DNA from: a virus
Virus record (IMG/VR): IMGVR_UViG_3300044712_002695
Location: 1-24,576 of that record
Strand: one strand, 5' to 3'
Length of the DNA: 24,576 nt
The position numbers and the translations under genes were made by a program. Position 1 is the first letter of the stretch. Every line of letters starts with the position of its first letter. This document shows positions 7,030-14,141 of this stretch, in pieces. The notes beneath the pieces were generated by a model that searched no databases, was not told where the DNA came from, and saw only the letters and a list, made by a program, of their open reading frames with translations.

Positions 7030-7257
7030 ATGGACGAGCAGAAATTCCCCTCGCGCATCCTTGCGCTCGCCGAGCAGAGCAAAGGCCAGCCGCTCGACTT
7101 CCACGAATACGAAGATCGCATCGTGATCGTCTTCGTGGACGGACGCAAGCAGACTTTCTGGAAAGACCGCAACAGTGGAGAAACTGAGGTCACCGTCAAG
7201 CACGCTGAGATCTCGGCGCACACCGAAGCCGCGCCGAAGAAAGGCAAACGCAAATGA
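7030..7257 (+). CDS. Small hypothetical protein of the virion cassette, 75 aa
   Basis: Unrecognised. It is a compact protein with one alternating beta-like segment (YEDRIVIVFVDGRKQTFW) and a basic, lysine-rich C-terminus (KKGKRK). The start follows the previous stop by 2 nt, and its own stop overlaps the next start by ATGA, which indicates translational coupling. It has the codon use of the cassette. It may be a small head- or neck-associated factor, but no motif proves this. Confidence 0.6.
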   Translation: MDEQKFPSRILALAEQSKGQPLDFHEYEDRIVIVFVDGRKQTFWKDRNSGETEVTVKHAEISAHTEAAPKKGKRK

Positions 7258-7418
7258 AACTCGCCCAGGTGCTCCAATCCCGCAAGTTTTGGGCCGCCAT
7301 CATCGGCCTGCTGGTCGTGTTCTTTGGCGCACGCGCCAACATCAGCCCCGAACAATTGCTTGAAGCCGTTGTGATCGTCGTCGGTTACATTCTCGGCGTT
7401 GCCCTCGACAAAGGCTAA
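7254..7418 (+). CDS. Holin-like small membrane protein, 54 aa
   Basis: The ATG at 7254 overlaps the previous stop (ATGA). The protein starts MKLAQVLQSRKFWAAIIGLL, has a first hydrophobic segment (about 12-26), a short polar turn with NISPEQ, and a second hydrophobic segment (about 36-50, ending YILGVALDKG). Two short membrane helices around a polar turn and the KFWAA..YILGVAL pattern are common in small phage holin-like proteins. Holins form the inner-membrane lesions that time lysis. No endolysin is next to it, so a lysis role is unproven and it could serve another membrane function. It is too short for most gene finders. Confidence 0.65.
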   Translation: MKLAQVLQSRKFWAAIIGLLVVFFGARANISPEQLLEAVVIVVGYILGVALDKG

Positions 7419-7444
7419 TCCCCGTTCCCCTCCTACCTCCCGAA

Positions 7445-7471
7445 GCCCCTGATAATAAAATTATCAGGGGC
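7445..7471. repeat. Perfect 12-bp stem-loop between holin-like and connector genes
   Basis: GCCCCTGATAAT (7445-7456) pairs with ATTATCAGGGGC (7460-7471) around AAA. No T-run follows. It fills the only sizeable gap inside the cassette (7419-7546) and may be a processing site or partial terminator that sets the level of the downstream tail genes. It is also symmetrical enough to be an operator. Confidence 0.65.
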
Positions 7472-7546
7472 AGGGAAAAGCGTATTTGGCAAAAAGAACG
7501 CCCAGACCGTCCAAGCCAGAAACGAGCCCTGGAAAGGCCATTTTCA

Positions 7547-8188
7547 ATGTCCGACACTCTCGCCCTGCTTACAGACAAAATTCAGGCCGCCTTAGGCGAT
7601 GATGGCACCTATTTCAGCGATGCCCTCTGCACCGCCGCCGTGCGTGCCGCACTCAGTGAGATCAACGAGCGCGCCCCCGTCCACTCCAGCCAGATCGTGG
7701 ACGTGTCTGCCGGCCAGAAGATTTATGAAGTCTCGCTCGTAGACGAGCGCGCCATGACGATCCTGAACGTACTGAAGCAGGACACCACAGGCCAGGACGA
7801 CCAGCCGCTCAATTACGATCCCTTCACCGAAGACTCTCGCCTCTGGTTTCGTTTACGCACCGCCCTCAGTTCTGGTTATCTGGTCGTCAATTTCACCATC
7901 CCTCACACCATCGCTGGCTTGGACAGCGAGACCGAGTCCAGCCTGCCTGCCCACAACGACGCCGCGCTGATCAGCGGCGCGGTCTATCATGCCTGCCTGA
8001 TCCGTTCCGTCTCTCGCGTCGAAGGCAACAACCTCGACAAATCCACCAGCGACAATTACATGCAGATTGCCAAAATGCACCGCCTCACATTCGACACCGC
8101 CCTCGACCGCATGGCTGCCCAACTTCCGCCAGTCGGAGAGCCGGGCGGCGAAGCCTGGAACGATCCATACTTCGGAAGGACCGCATGA
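7547..8188 (+). CDS. Probable head-tail connector (adaptor) protein, 213 aa
   Basis: The N-terminal part is helical (LALLTDKIQAAL, then DALCTAAVRAALSEINERAP). A beta-rich middle follows with a YEVSL strand and a WFRLRTALSSGYLVVNF stretch. The C-terminal half is again helical (DAALISGAVYHACLIRSV...). This helix-strand-helix order and the size fit head-tail connector or neck proteins that bind below the portal. The gene comes after the head genes and before the tail-like genes, as expected. GGAAAGG lies upstream, and its stop overlaps the next ATG. The assignment is by order and pattern only. Confidence 0.55.
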   Translation: MSDTLALLTDKIQAALGDDGTYFSDALCTAAVRAALSEINERAPVHSSQIVDVSAGQKIYEVSLVDERAMTILNVLKQDTTGQDDQPLNYDPFTEDSRLWFRLRTALSSGYLVVNFTIPHTIAGLDSETESSLPAHNDAALISGAVYHACLIRSVSRVEGNNLDKSTSDNYMQIAKMHRLTFDTALDRMAAQLPPVGEPGGEAWNDPYFGRTA

Positions 8189-9219
8189 GAACCATCGACC
8201 CCCTCCTCTCCGCGGCCCTGGCCGCCGGCACAGGCGAACCCGTCTTCAAGATGTTCGCCCACTACACAGACGGCAACGAAAGCGAATACAGGCCAACGAT
8301 CAGCAAATACCAATCCAGCCGCTTCAAACTCTCCATTTGGGGAAATAATGCCATCGACCAGAGCACGCTCGAAGACGTCCAATACTTTACTTTCTCGCGT
8401 GGACTGATGATCAATGGCGTCGAATATTTTGCATCCTCCCCGCTCTGGTACAAGCAATCCTTTAGCATGGATTACAGAACCAACGAATGGCGCATGGATT
8501 GTCTCGCCTGGGACACCACCAGCTACAACAAAAGCACCAGTGCCACCCAAACCGCCAAGCAAGTCCTCGAAGCCCTCGTGCCCACAGGTTGCAGCGCCTC
8601 GTTTCTATCGCAAACGTGGACAGGCTTGCAATGGGACAAAGCAGGCACGGTCAAACCGAATCAATTTGAAGCCTTGCTCCCCATGTTGTGGAACAAGTAC
8701 ACCGTCAAACTCTTTCCACTCGATGACGGCGATCTTCTCTTTCAATCCAAGATCATCACGACTGAAAAGACAAGGATAGAGCCAGGCTGGAGCATCAATA
8801 CAGCCACCGAAACCCGCCGCTATTACACCTACATTGACCAAAACTATTACAACATTCGCGCCCCCATCTGGAACATTTTTTGGGAAGACGAGACAGGTGC
8901 AACCCACAGGCTGAGTGCAACCTACAGCTACTTATCTTCATTCCCGCTACGCAATGCAGGCTTCTTTCCTTCCACCACAAGCGTTTCCTACATCAAACAA
9001 TTGTTGAGCGACCCAACCAGGATCACCCCCATACCGCTTACCCTGCATGAATTCACCATGCGTCCCGATCTACGCATCGAGCAAGGCGAGTATATAGAAA
9101 CAGACGGCGTGCTGATCCTCGCCAGCGTAAAGGAATCTTTCAACATCTCAGGCACAACCTATCCGTGGGAGATGAAAGTCAAAGGCGAACCCATGTTTTA
9201 CGAAGGCGGCACCCCATGA
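8185..9219 (+). CDS. Putative tail or baseplate-like protein, 344 aa
   Basis: No family is recognised with certainty. The sequence is rich in aromatic residues and T/S, with many short beta-like segments (FKMFAHYTDG, WGNNAIDQ, RRYYTYIDQNYYNIR). The C-terminus (DLRIEQGEYIET, then VLILASVKESFNISG) resembles a hub or tail-tip beta domain. It starts at an ATGA overlap with the connector gene and ends at an ATGA overlap with the fibre gene, so the three are translationally coupled. From order it is likely a tail-tip or baseplate component that joins connector and fibre. With no tube or tape measure present, a short-tailed arrangement is one option. Confidence 0.5.
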   Translation: MRTIDPLLSAALAAGTGEPVFKMFAHYTDGNESEYRPTISKYQSSRFKLSIWGNNAIDQSTLEDVQYFTFSRGLMINGVEYFASSPLWYKQSFSMDYRTNEWRMDCLAWDTTSYNKSTSATQTAKQVLEALVPTGCSASFLSQTWTGLQWDKAGTVKPNQFEALLPMLWNKYTVKLFPLDDGDLLFQSKIITTEKTRIEPGWSINTATETRRYYTYIDQNYYNIRAPIWNIFWEDETGATHRLSATYSYLSSFPLRNAGFFPSTTSVSYIKQLLSDPTRITPIPLTLHEFTMRPDLRIEQGEYIETDGVLILASVKESFNISGTTYPWEMKVKGEPMFYEGGTP

Positions 9220-10148
9220 GCATTGAACAGACCCAAACCAACCAACCAGAAAGCATCGACACCTCTGCTTTTACAGGCTTGCTCAGTGACGCCGAGAACA
9301 GCCTGCAAGCCCTCGCCCGCCGCGTGGACAGTTTACGCGCCACCCTCGACACGCTCTACGCCGCCCTCGCGCATAACCACGCAGGGACAGACATCACCTC
9401 CCAGGTCGCAGACAGCGACACCGTAGACGGTCAACACGCGTCCGCCTTTGCTCCTGCCGCCAAAGGCGTAACGAACGGAGACAGCCACGACCACAACGGC
9501 GGAGACGGCACGCAGATCAATCACACCACGCTTTCGAACATCGGCACGAACACCCACGCGCAGATCGATACCCACCTTGCTACAGGCGCGCACGTCACCA
9601 ACGGAGATTCCCACGACCACAACGGCGGAGATGGTGCGCAGATCAATCACACCACGCTCTCCAACATCGGCACGAACACTCACGCGCAGATCGATACTCA
9701 TCTCGCGCTTACTCGCTGGACCACCGTCCGAAAGACCGCAGACGAAAGCCGCGCATCAAACACCACCTTCACGAACGACTCCGATTTGATTTTCACTGTC
9801 CCCGCCAACAAGACCGTTGCCGTGCGCGGCGTCATCTGGTTTTCCACTCCCGCCGCCGCAGACTTCAAGTACAGGTTTGCATTCTCTGGCACATTGATCT
9901 GGCTGGAACACGACAACCATGGAGCCGGTGTAACCGGCGTAGGCTCAGAAGATATCGGCACCGCCAGCCCCATTTCAGGCACCGTCTTGGGCACCGGCAC
10001 AGACGGCGGCTACGTTGAATTCGACGGCCTCCTCACCGCCGATTCTGTCGGACGCAATTTCAATTTCGCTTGGGCACAGAACACATCCACCGCCAGCAAT
10101 ACAACGGTCCGAAAAGGCAGTTATATCGAATATCTTTCCATCGACTAA
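9216..10148 (+). CDS. Tail fibre-like protein with histidine-rich tandem repeats, 310 aa
   Basis: The start is set at ATG 9216 (ATGA overlap with the previous gene). The N-terminus contains a helix (about 18-55, LLSDAENSLQALARRVDSL) that could form a trimeric coiled coil. A DTVDGQHASAF motif follows, typical of phage fibre stalks. Next come two near-identical 38-aa units (residues about 85-164) with HDHNGG and HAQIDTHL, an HxH pattern like the metal-binding needles of phage fibres. The C-terminal part (about 170-310) is beta-rich and glycine/threonine-rich, as in a receptor-binding tip. Its likely role is host recognition at the virion tip. No chaperone gene is obvious. The fibre call is strong from the repeats, the receptor unknown. 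Confidence 0.75.
   Translation: MSIEQTQTNQPESIDTSAFTGLLSDAENSLQALARRVDSLRATLDTLYAALAHNHAGTDITSQVADSDTVDGQHASAFAPAAKGVTNGDSHDHNGGDGTQINHTTLSNIGTNTHAQIDTHLATGAHVTNGDSHDHNGGDGAQINHTTLSNIGTNTHAQIDTHLALTRWTTVRKTADESRASNTTFTNDSDLIFTVPANKTVAVRGVIWFSTPAAADFKYRFAFSGTLIWLEHDNHGAGVTGVGSEDIGTASPISGTVLGTGTDGGYVEFDGLLTADSVGRNFNFAWAQNTSTASNTTVRKGSYIEYLSID
9468..9707 (+). repeat. Two 114-bp in-frame tandem units in the fibre gene
   Basis: Units 9468-9581 and 9594-9707 are almost identical, with a 12-bp linker between them (period 126 bp, 42 codons). Most differences are silent third-position changes (for example AACACC/AACACT, CTT/CTC), so the protein repeat is under selection. Copy number could change by recombination and lengthen or shorten the fibre. 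Confidence 0.85.
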
Positions 10149-10160
10149 AGGAGACTCCCC

Positions 10161-10481
10161 ATGCAACAAAGTTACACGTTCCCGAACGACAAGGCCACGT
10201 ACATCATCGAAGGCAAGGAAGAAGAACATACCTCTGCCAGTCTCACGATCAAATTCACCGAGAAGTTATCCGCCCGCTTCAAGTTGAATTTGGACGGCAC
10301 CAGCGAAGTCACCACCCCCAACATCCCGCGCTACTTCAACGCCTACCTCGTTTCCCAGGCACAGACGCGCTACCAGGCCATCATCACCGACGGACGCAAG
10401 CGCGGCCTCCTCAACGTCTACAAGATCCTCCAGCGCCACTTCGAAACCCGCAAGACGACCAGCGCCATCCGTAACACATAA
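10161..10481 (+). CDS. Hypothetical protein at the end of the virion cassette, 106 aa
   Basis: Unrecognised. The first half looks beta-rich (TASLTIKF-like, ATYIIEGK) and the second half helical and basic (YQAIITDGRKRGLLNVYKIL, then RHFETRKTT). AAGGAG before ATG at 10161 supports the start, 12 bp after the fibre stop. It is the last gene before the 58-bp repeat and the terminator at 10584, so it shares the cassette's transcript. Possible roles are a fibre-associated protein or a small regulator. No evidence separates them. Confidence 0.6.
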   Translation: MQQSYTFPNDKATYIIEGKEEEHTSASLTIKFTEKLSARFKLNLDGTSEVTTPNIPRYFNAYLVSQAQTRYQAIITDGRKRGLLNVYKILQRHFETRKTTSAIRNT

Positions 10482-10486
10482 CGTTG

Positions 10487-10544
10487 GTCGAGCGACGCGC
10501 TGAGCTTGTCGAAGCGTTGGTAGCTCTTTAACCATATCGAGACC
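10487..10544. repeat. 58-bp dispersed repeat, right copy
   Basis: Same orientation and same 58-bp length as 2689-2746, with matching ends (GTCGAGCGACGCGCTGAG at the start, TATCGAGACC at the end). It begins 6 bp after the stop of the last cassette gene. The repeat pair encloses about 7.7 kb that contain exactly the virion cassette. Confidence 0.75.
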
Positions 10545-10583
10545 TTTTTTTTGGATGACTTCGGCGACGCCGCGCCGAGTCTC

Positions 10584-10617
10584 AGCCTGGGCATAGCCTC
10601 CGCGCCCGGGCTTTTTC
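10584..10617 (+). terminator. Intrinsic terminator after the virion cassette
   Basis: AGCCTGGGC (10584-10592) pairs with GCCCGGGCT (10604-10612), 9 bp with one G-T pair, and TTTTT follows, then CTTT. It would end the long structural transcript. A related arrangement, hairpin then promoter repeat, recurs after the first cargo module. Confidence 0.8.
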
Positions 10618-10655
10618 TTTCCCCCAAACCACCGCCTCTTTCTGGACCGTCAGCC

Positions 10656-10767
10656 GCCGCGTCCTCCCCAGCCTCTCCCCCCTCCCGATCGGGATTTTTC
10701 CCCAATGACACCACCCCAAACTATCAGTATAATCAGCCCATTCACCGCAAATTAATCTTCCACCGCC
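10656..10767 (+). repeat. 112-bp promoter-bearing repeat, copy 1
   Basis: It matches 12435-12546 at 108 of 112 positions (my hand alignment, no gaps). The block starts GCCGCGTCCTCCCC and ends CTTCCACCGCC. Both copies carry the same promoter and the palindrome CCCGATCGGG. After the last base the two loci diverge completely into different cargo genes, so this is a module boundary. Confidence 0.9.
10705..10733 (+). promoter_or_regulatory. Near-consensus sigma-70 promoter for cargo module 1
   Basis: ATGACA (10705-10710), 17-bp spacer, TATAAT (10728-10733). The -10 is a perfect match and the -35 is 5 of 6. Both hexamers are unchanged in copy 2, while some spacer bases differ. It would drive the genes at 10979 and 11728 with a leader of about 240 nt. 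Confidence 0.75.
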
Positions 10768-10854
10768 TAAAGTCCCAAATTAATTTCGGCATTAGAATCC
10801 AAGAGGTAGATAAGGAATTGGGACGTCAAATGGCGTTCGAAACACTGTTAGGCG
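10764..10854 (+). other. attC-like imperfect palindrome (weak)
   Basis: CGCCTAA (10764-10770) pairs with TTAGGCG (10848-10854), 91 nt apart, and inside GTCCCAA pairs with TTGGGAC. GTTAGGCGTTAGAT at 10847 resembles the joining box of integron cassettes. The left box is GCCTAAA, not GCCTAAC, and the inner pairs are offset, so this is not a textbook attC. It starts exactly at the end of promoter repeat copy 1. Confidence 0.2.
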
Positions 10855-10978
10855 TTAGATCCGATTTGTCGAGAAAATAATGGTCAATTGCAAGACATTC
10901 AACTTACGTGATAGTTCGTTCTGTCTTTCTCTGTACTGTATGCGCAATGAAGGATAGTGATTCACACAAGGAGGAGTA

Positions 10979-11437
10979 ATGTCCAATCCATTCGAAGCGT
11001 TTAAGAAGGAGCGACTTGCTAAAGAAGCAGCCCTTCGACAAGAAGGTGAACGAAAGCAAGAGGCTCTTAAACTTGCTGAGGCTGAAAGAGAAAAAAAGAT
11101 TGCTGAACAAAAACGACTGAATCTTGATTTGCATAATCAATTCAATGTAATGGTTCTTAGTATCTTAAATGCTCTACAGGACGCCGTATACCCCAGTTAT
11201 CAAGTCAAGGGAAGCAAAGATTCGCCATATTGGAGCATAGGTGCAGATGAATATTGGGAATCTCATATGGGCGAAAATAGTGGCTATACATGGAAAGCAA
11301 GGGTTGAAGTTAGAATTGACCCAGAGAAATTTCCGTATCTGTTCATATGTTCAGTTAATAGTAAGCGAATGGAATGTCAAGCGTCAGAATCAGAATTGAT
11401 AAAGACACTTACTTTGCTGCATGAGCAAAATCAATAG
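10979..11437 (+). CDS. Hypothetical cargo protein with N-terminal charged helix, 152 aa
   Basis: Function unknown. Residues about 1-55 are a continuous K/E/A/R-rich helix (FEAFKKERLAKEAALRQEGE and on), probably a coiled coil. The rest (about 60-152) is a small mixed domain with aromatic residues (SPYWSIGADEYWESHMGENS) and a strand pair (RVEVRIDPEKFPYLFIC). There is no signal or membrane segment. GGAGGAG six or so bases before ATG is a very strong ribosome site. It is AT-rich relative to the capsid cassette and lies downstream of the promoter in the 112-bp repeat, so it reads as a moron gene with its own expression. It could be an anti-phage or lysogenic-conversion factor, but nothing in the sequence shows which. 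Confidence 0.65.
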   Translation: MSNPFEAFKKERLAKEAALRQEGERKQEALKLAEAEREKKIAEQKRLNLDLHNQFNVMVLSILNALQDAVYPSYQVKGSKDSPYWSIGADEYWESHMGENSGYTWKARVEVRIDPEKFPYLFICSVNSKRMECQASESELIKTLTLLHEQNQ

Positions 11438-11727
11438 CCAAGGTCACAAAGTAGAGAGTTGGTTATATAACAGTACCATGTACAATTTATTTGAGCGAGT
11501 TACCATACTGATGGGTAATCCAATCCAAATCCACCGCCTACAAAGCGTGCAGTGGACGGTGGGGATTCTGGGGCATTTTCGGGCTTTTTCTACATCCGAA
11601 CAGAATCTTGGTCTTGGAGTTTTATCTACGCCCACCCCACTACCACTAACGCCAAGCCGTTAGCCCGTTTCCTATTACCTAAAATTTCTTCAAAGCAAAG
11701 TAAAGAACGCCAGCAGGAGAAAGATAT
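11438..11727. other. Gap between the two module-1 genes
   Basis: No credible gene is seen in these 290 bp. An imperfect hairpin CCACCG...CGGTGG (about 11539-11568) precedes GGGCTTTTTCT (11581-11591), which may be a weak terminator for the 10979 gene. The region ends in an AT-rich leader with GGAG before the next start. Confidence 0.4.
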
Positions 11728-12231
11728 ATGTCCACACCCAGCACGCCCGAAACTAAAGAAGCAGGGAAAATCCGTATAACTGAGTGGATTGGTGTTTTTA
11801 TCTCAATTGTCAACCTGATTGTTCTAATCTATGTGGCGAATTTAAGTATAGAACAGCAAAAATCCTTAGAGAGTTTCAAGAAACAACTTGCATCTGCGAC
11901 AATTTCAAGTAATTACAATACTGATAATGGAATACTTGAAATAATTAATACTGGAGAGACCGAAGCCATAAATATAGTAGTAACTATCTGGGCAAGAGTC
12001 GATGTTGATTACCGTTTCATGCTCCCTGGGATAGCACAATTCAATCCAACAACAGATCAAATACTTGCCCCTGGCAGATACATAATTTTTGATGTAGAAA
12101 AACTTTCACCCAGCCAAAAGTTAGTTCTTCAATTTGGAAAAAATCAGGAATACACTGAAATACCATCCAAGGAAGAAATATATGCTTCAATTACATGCAC
12201 TAATTGCATGGGAGCAGTAGAAATTCGATAA
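11728..12231 (+). CDS. Hypothetical single-pass membrane protein, 167 aa
   Basis: Unrecognised. A short polar N-terminus is followed by one membrane helix (about 22-42, IGVFISIVNLIVLIYVANLS). A linker with SIEQQKSLESFKKQL follows, then a beta-rich domain (about 60-167) whose pattern (NNGILEIINTGETEAINIVV-like, then VLQFGKN) recalls small Ig-like or CARDB-type folds. A CxxC pair (CTNC) lies near the C-terminus. GGAG about 9 nt before ATG supports the start. It is AT-rich, the second gene of the first cargo module, and ends before the 12368 terminator. Surface exclusion or stress sensing are possible roles, but this is speculation. Confidence 0.65.
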   Translation: MSTPSTPETKEAGKIRITEWIGVFISIVNLIVLIYVANLSIEQQKSLESFKKQLASATISSNYNTDNGILEIINTGETEAINIVVTIWARVDVDYRFMLPGIAQFNPTTDQILAPGRYIIFDVEKLSPSQKLVLQFGKNQEYTEIPSKEEIYASITCTNCMGAVEIR

Positions 12232-12367
12232 CAAAACACGGGCTACCGATAAACAGGAGTGTGAAGGGGTAAGCACTCTGAATCTGAAAATTGATCTCAA
12301 AATGGAGAAATGGTTCTGAATGGAAAATATTTGGAGCCATTTTTTCATTCTCCACCATCAGTATCTC

Positions 12368-12402
12368 AGCCCGTACACACCTCCCCGTGTACGGGCTTTT
12401 TT
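12368..12402 (+). terminator. Intrinsic terminator after cargo module 1
   Basis: AGCCCGTACAC (12368-12378) pairs perfectly with GTGTACGGGCT (12387-12397) around an 8-nt loop and is followed by TTTTTT. Both arms are identical to those of the terminator at 14299-14333; the loops differ by one base (ACCTCCCC, ACCTCCAC). Confidence 0.9.
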
Positions 12403-12434
12403 ATTTCACACACACGCATTCCCCGCGATCCGTC

Positions 12435-12546
12435 GCCGCGTCCTCCCCATCCTCTCCCCCCTCCCGATCGGGATTTTTCCTCAATGACACCACCTCAAAC
12501 TGTCAGTATAATCAGCCCATTCACCGCAAATTAATCTTCCACCGCC
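12435..12546 (+). repeat. 112-bp promoter-bearing repeat, copy 2
   Basis: Second copy of the block at 10656-10767, with four substitutions. It lies 38 bp after the preceding terminator, as copy 1 lies 43 bp after its terminator. So terminator plus promoter block form one compound unit of about 180 bp, repeated at each module boundary. Confidence 0.9.
12484..12512 (+). promoter_or_regulatory. Near-consensus sigma-70 promoter for cargo module 2
   Basis: ATGACA (12484-12489), 17-bp spacer, TATAAT (12507-12512), as in copy 1. The start codon of the driven gene is about 140 nt downstream. Confidence 0.75.
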
Positions 12547-12658
12547 CATAGGGAAATATCCAAAATTTTCACTGTATAACCACCCTTTGGGAACTTAAAC
12601 CAGAAATCTCGCCGCTCCAAAAAAGAGTTGGCTGGCAAAGCAAAATATAGGAGTTGTC

Positions 12659-13624
12659 ATGACAAATATCATTCTTATCATATCCATATTGTTTATCATC
12701 ATTTTTGCGATTCTGAAATTTACAGATTTTGTCAAGTTAGATGACCCCGCAATACTTCTTCAGAAATCATTGGATGAAATATTTGTGACATCCAAATTAA
12801 AAAAACAACTATATAGTGAGTATTCATCACTTATTCACAAGGTTGACATTGACTATAAAGATATTAATAAAATACATTACAAAATCTATCTTGTTGGGGA
12901 TTGGCAAAATAACAAAATAAACGATAAGTTTTTTGAAAACTATAAACCTGTATGGATAGATAATTCCAGCATTGAATCAAAGTACAAATTTATCAACAAC
13001 AAATTTCAAAAATCTATAAATACCGAATGCCTACTTTTACAAGAAGAACTCTTGACAAGGAAATTCAAAGAAAACCTCTTGAAGGATTACGTTTTACTTT
13101 CGAAAGATGTTGACAAATTCATTTTTATTTCCCAACAATCAAACGATTCTGCTTATTCAAAAATAAAACACCGCTACACAAAAATATTAAATGCTGGTCT
13201 TATAGATTCTGTAAGACAAAAAACTGCTAAATCTGTATCAAGAGATGAAGTTGAAGAAACGACCATTATAGGAATGATGATAGGTAAAAAAATAAAGAAA
13301 GATACTCGTGCCTACGTTTTATTATTTGCAGGGCTAGTAATCTATTTGCTATTCGGACTCTTCACTGCACAAACCAATCTATTGGGATTGATGTTTTTTG
13401 CTTTAGCGATTCTAGCCTTACAACTGAATCAGAAAGTAACAGAATATCGAATTCGAAAAGGATTCTATGGAACAAATTATTACGAAGCCCGAGAAATCAT
13501 TCAGTTTGTTGTCGAAAACGCCGATGAGAATTTTTACTCTGGCGGCAAAATCAAAAAACTTATGCCTGAACCTGAAGTAATGCAAGAAGAAGCCAGATGT
13601 GTAGAAGGCGGAGTATTCGCATGA
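12659..13624 (+). CDS. Hypothetical three-helix membrane protein, 321 aa (cargo module 2)
   Basis: Function unknown. An N-terminal membrane helix (about 2-22, IILIISILFIIIFAILKF) is followed by a long cytoplasmic region (about 30-215) rich in K, N, D and I with helical character. Two close membrane helices follow (about 218-236 and 242-258, AYVLLFAGLVIYLLFGLF and LLGLMFFALAILALQ). The charged C-terminal tail contains YRIRKGFYGTNYYEAREI. The gene is very AT-rich, using AAA, ATT and TTA freely, and stands out from everything around it, a sign of recent transfer. AGGAG lies 7 nt before ATG. It overlaps the next gene by ATGA, so the two form a coupled pair. A soluble sensor-like part joined to a membrane part, paired with a second small membrane protein, is a layout found in several anti-phage systems, but no known effector motif was recognised. 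Confidence 0.7.
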   Translation: MTNIILIISILFIIIFAILKFTDFVKLDDPAILLQKSLDEIFVTSKLKKQLYSEYSSLIHKVDIDYKDINKIHYKIYLVGDWQNNKINDKFFENYKPVWIDNSSIESKYKFINNKFQKSINTECLLLQEELLTRKFKENLLKDYVLLSKDVDKFIFISQQSNDSAYSKIKHRYTKILNAGLIDSVRQKTAKSVSRDEVEETTIIGMMIGKKIKKDTRAYVLLFAGLVIYLLFGLFTAQTNLLGLMFFALAILALQLNQKVTEYRIRKGFYGTNYYEAREIIQFVVENADENFYSGGKIKKLMPEPEVMQEEARCVEGGVFA

Positions 13625-14064
13625 ATAACCACATGAATAGACTTACAGCCATTTTCAAAATAGCCACAGACATATTGCTTGTCAAAAACCCAGTAGGAAC
13701 AAGTATGGGGCTACTTTTTGGAGTTATAGCGCATGGCATAGCCTCTTTATTCGCACCTTTAATTGAGTTGACTTGGGCGCTAAAACTATCTGTATTGAAA
13801 ATTTATCACTTTATGGCAATTGGGATATTTGGTTTTAACGTAAAAAGCCTGAATGCTAAAAATAAAATTCCGCCAGATGTGGAAGAAGCGATTCAAATGG
13901 TTGACAAGTTAGAGAAACAGGGAAAAATCAGTATGTCACAAGCCACGTTATACTATCGAGAAATAACTAATAGAGTAATTGAAAATGTAAAATTGAATAA
14001 CAATGCTGAAATTCAAGCGGAACTTTTCAGAGAAATATTAAAGAAGCAAATTGAATCAACTTAA
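13621..14064 (+). CDS. Hypothetical membrane-associated partner protein, 147 aa
   Basis: Unrecognised. The start is set at ATG 13621 because it overlaps the preceding stop (ATGA) and GGAG lies 8 nt upstream. The N-terminal half has hydrophobic stretches (about 27-47, GTSMGLLFGVIAHGIASLF, and about 50-72, ELTWALKLSVLKIYHFMAIG). The C-terminal half is a soluble helical domain with KIPPDVEEAIQMVDKLEKQG and KISMSQATLYYREITNRVIE, rich in E, K and N. It is as AT-rich as its neighbour and was surely acquired with it. It should act together with the 12659 product, probably in the same membrane complex; that is inferred from coupling only. Confidence 0.65.
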   Translation: MNNHMNRLTAIFKIATDILLVKNPVGTSMGLLFGVIAHGIASLFAPLIELTWALKLSVLKIYHFMAIGIFGFNVKSLNAKNKIPPDVEEAIQMVDKLEKQGKISMSQATLYYREITNRVIENVKLNNNAEIQAELFREILKKQIEST

Positions 14065-14141
14065 AAACATCTTCAAGACAAGCGTGTTTTAATTCCTAGA
14101 AATGCCAGCCACAAAGCGTCCTTAGAAACCATTCCATCAGG

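Noticed and set aside
9468-9707. Possible CRISPR or integron-type array
   Set aside because: The repeats are 114 bp, in frame, with protein-level conservation inside a fibre gene. No short direct repeats with unique spacers occur anywhere in the window.
10764-10854. Complete attC site
   Set aside because: The left box ends in A where C is required, and the inner arms are offset, so a functional attC cannot be claimed; kept only as a weak feature.
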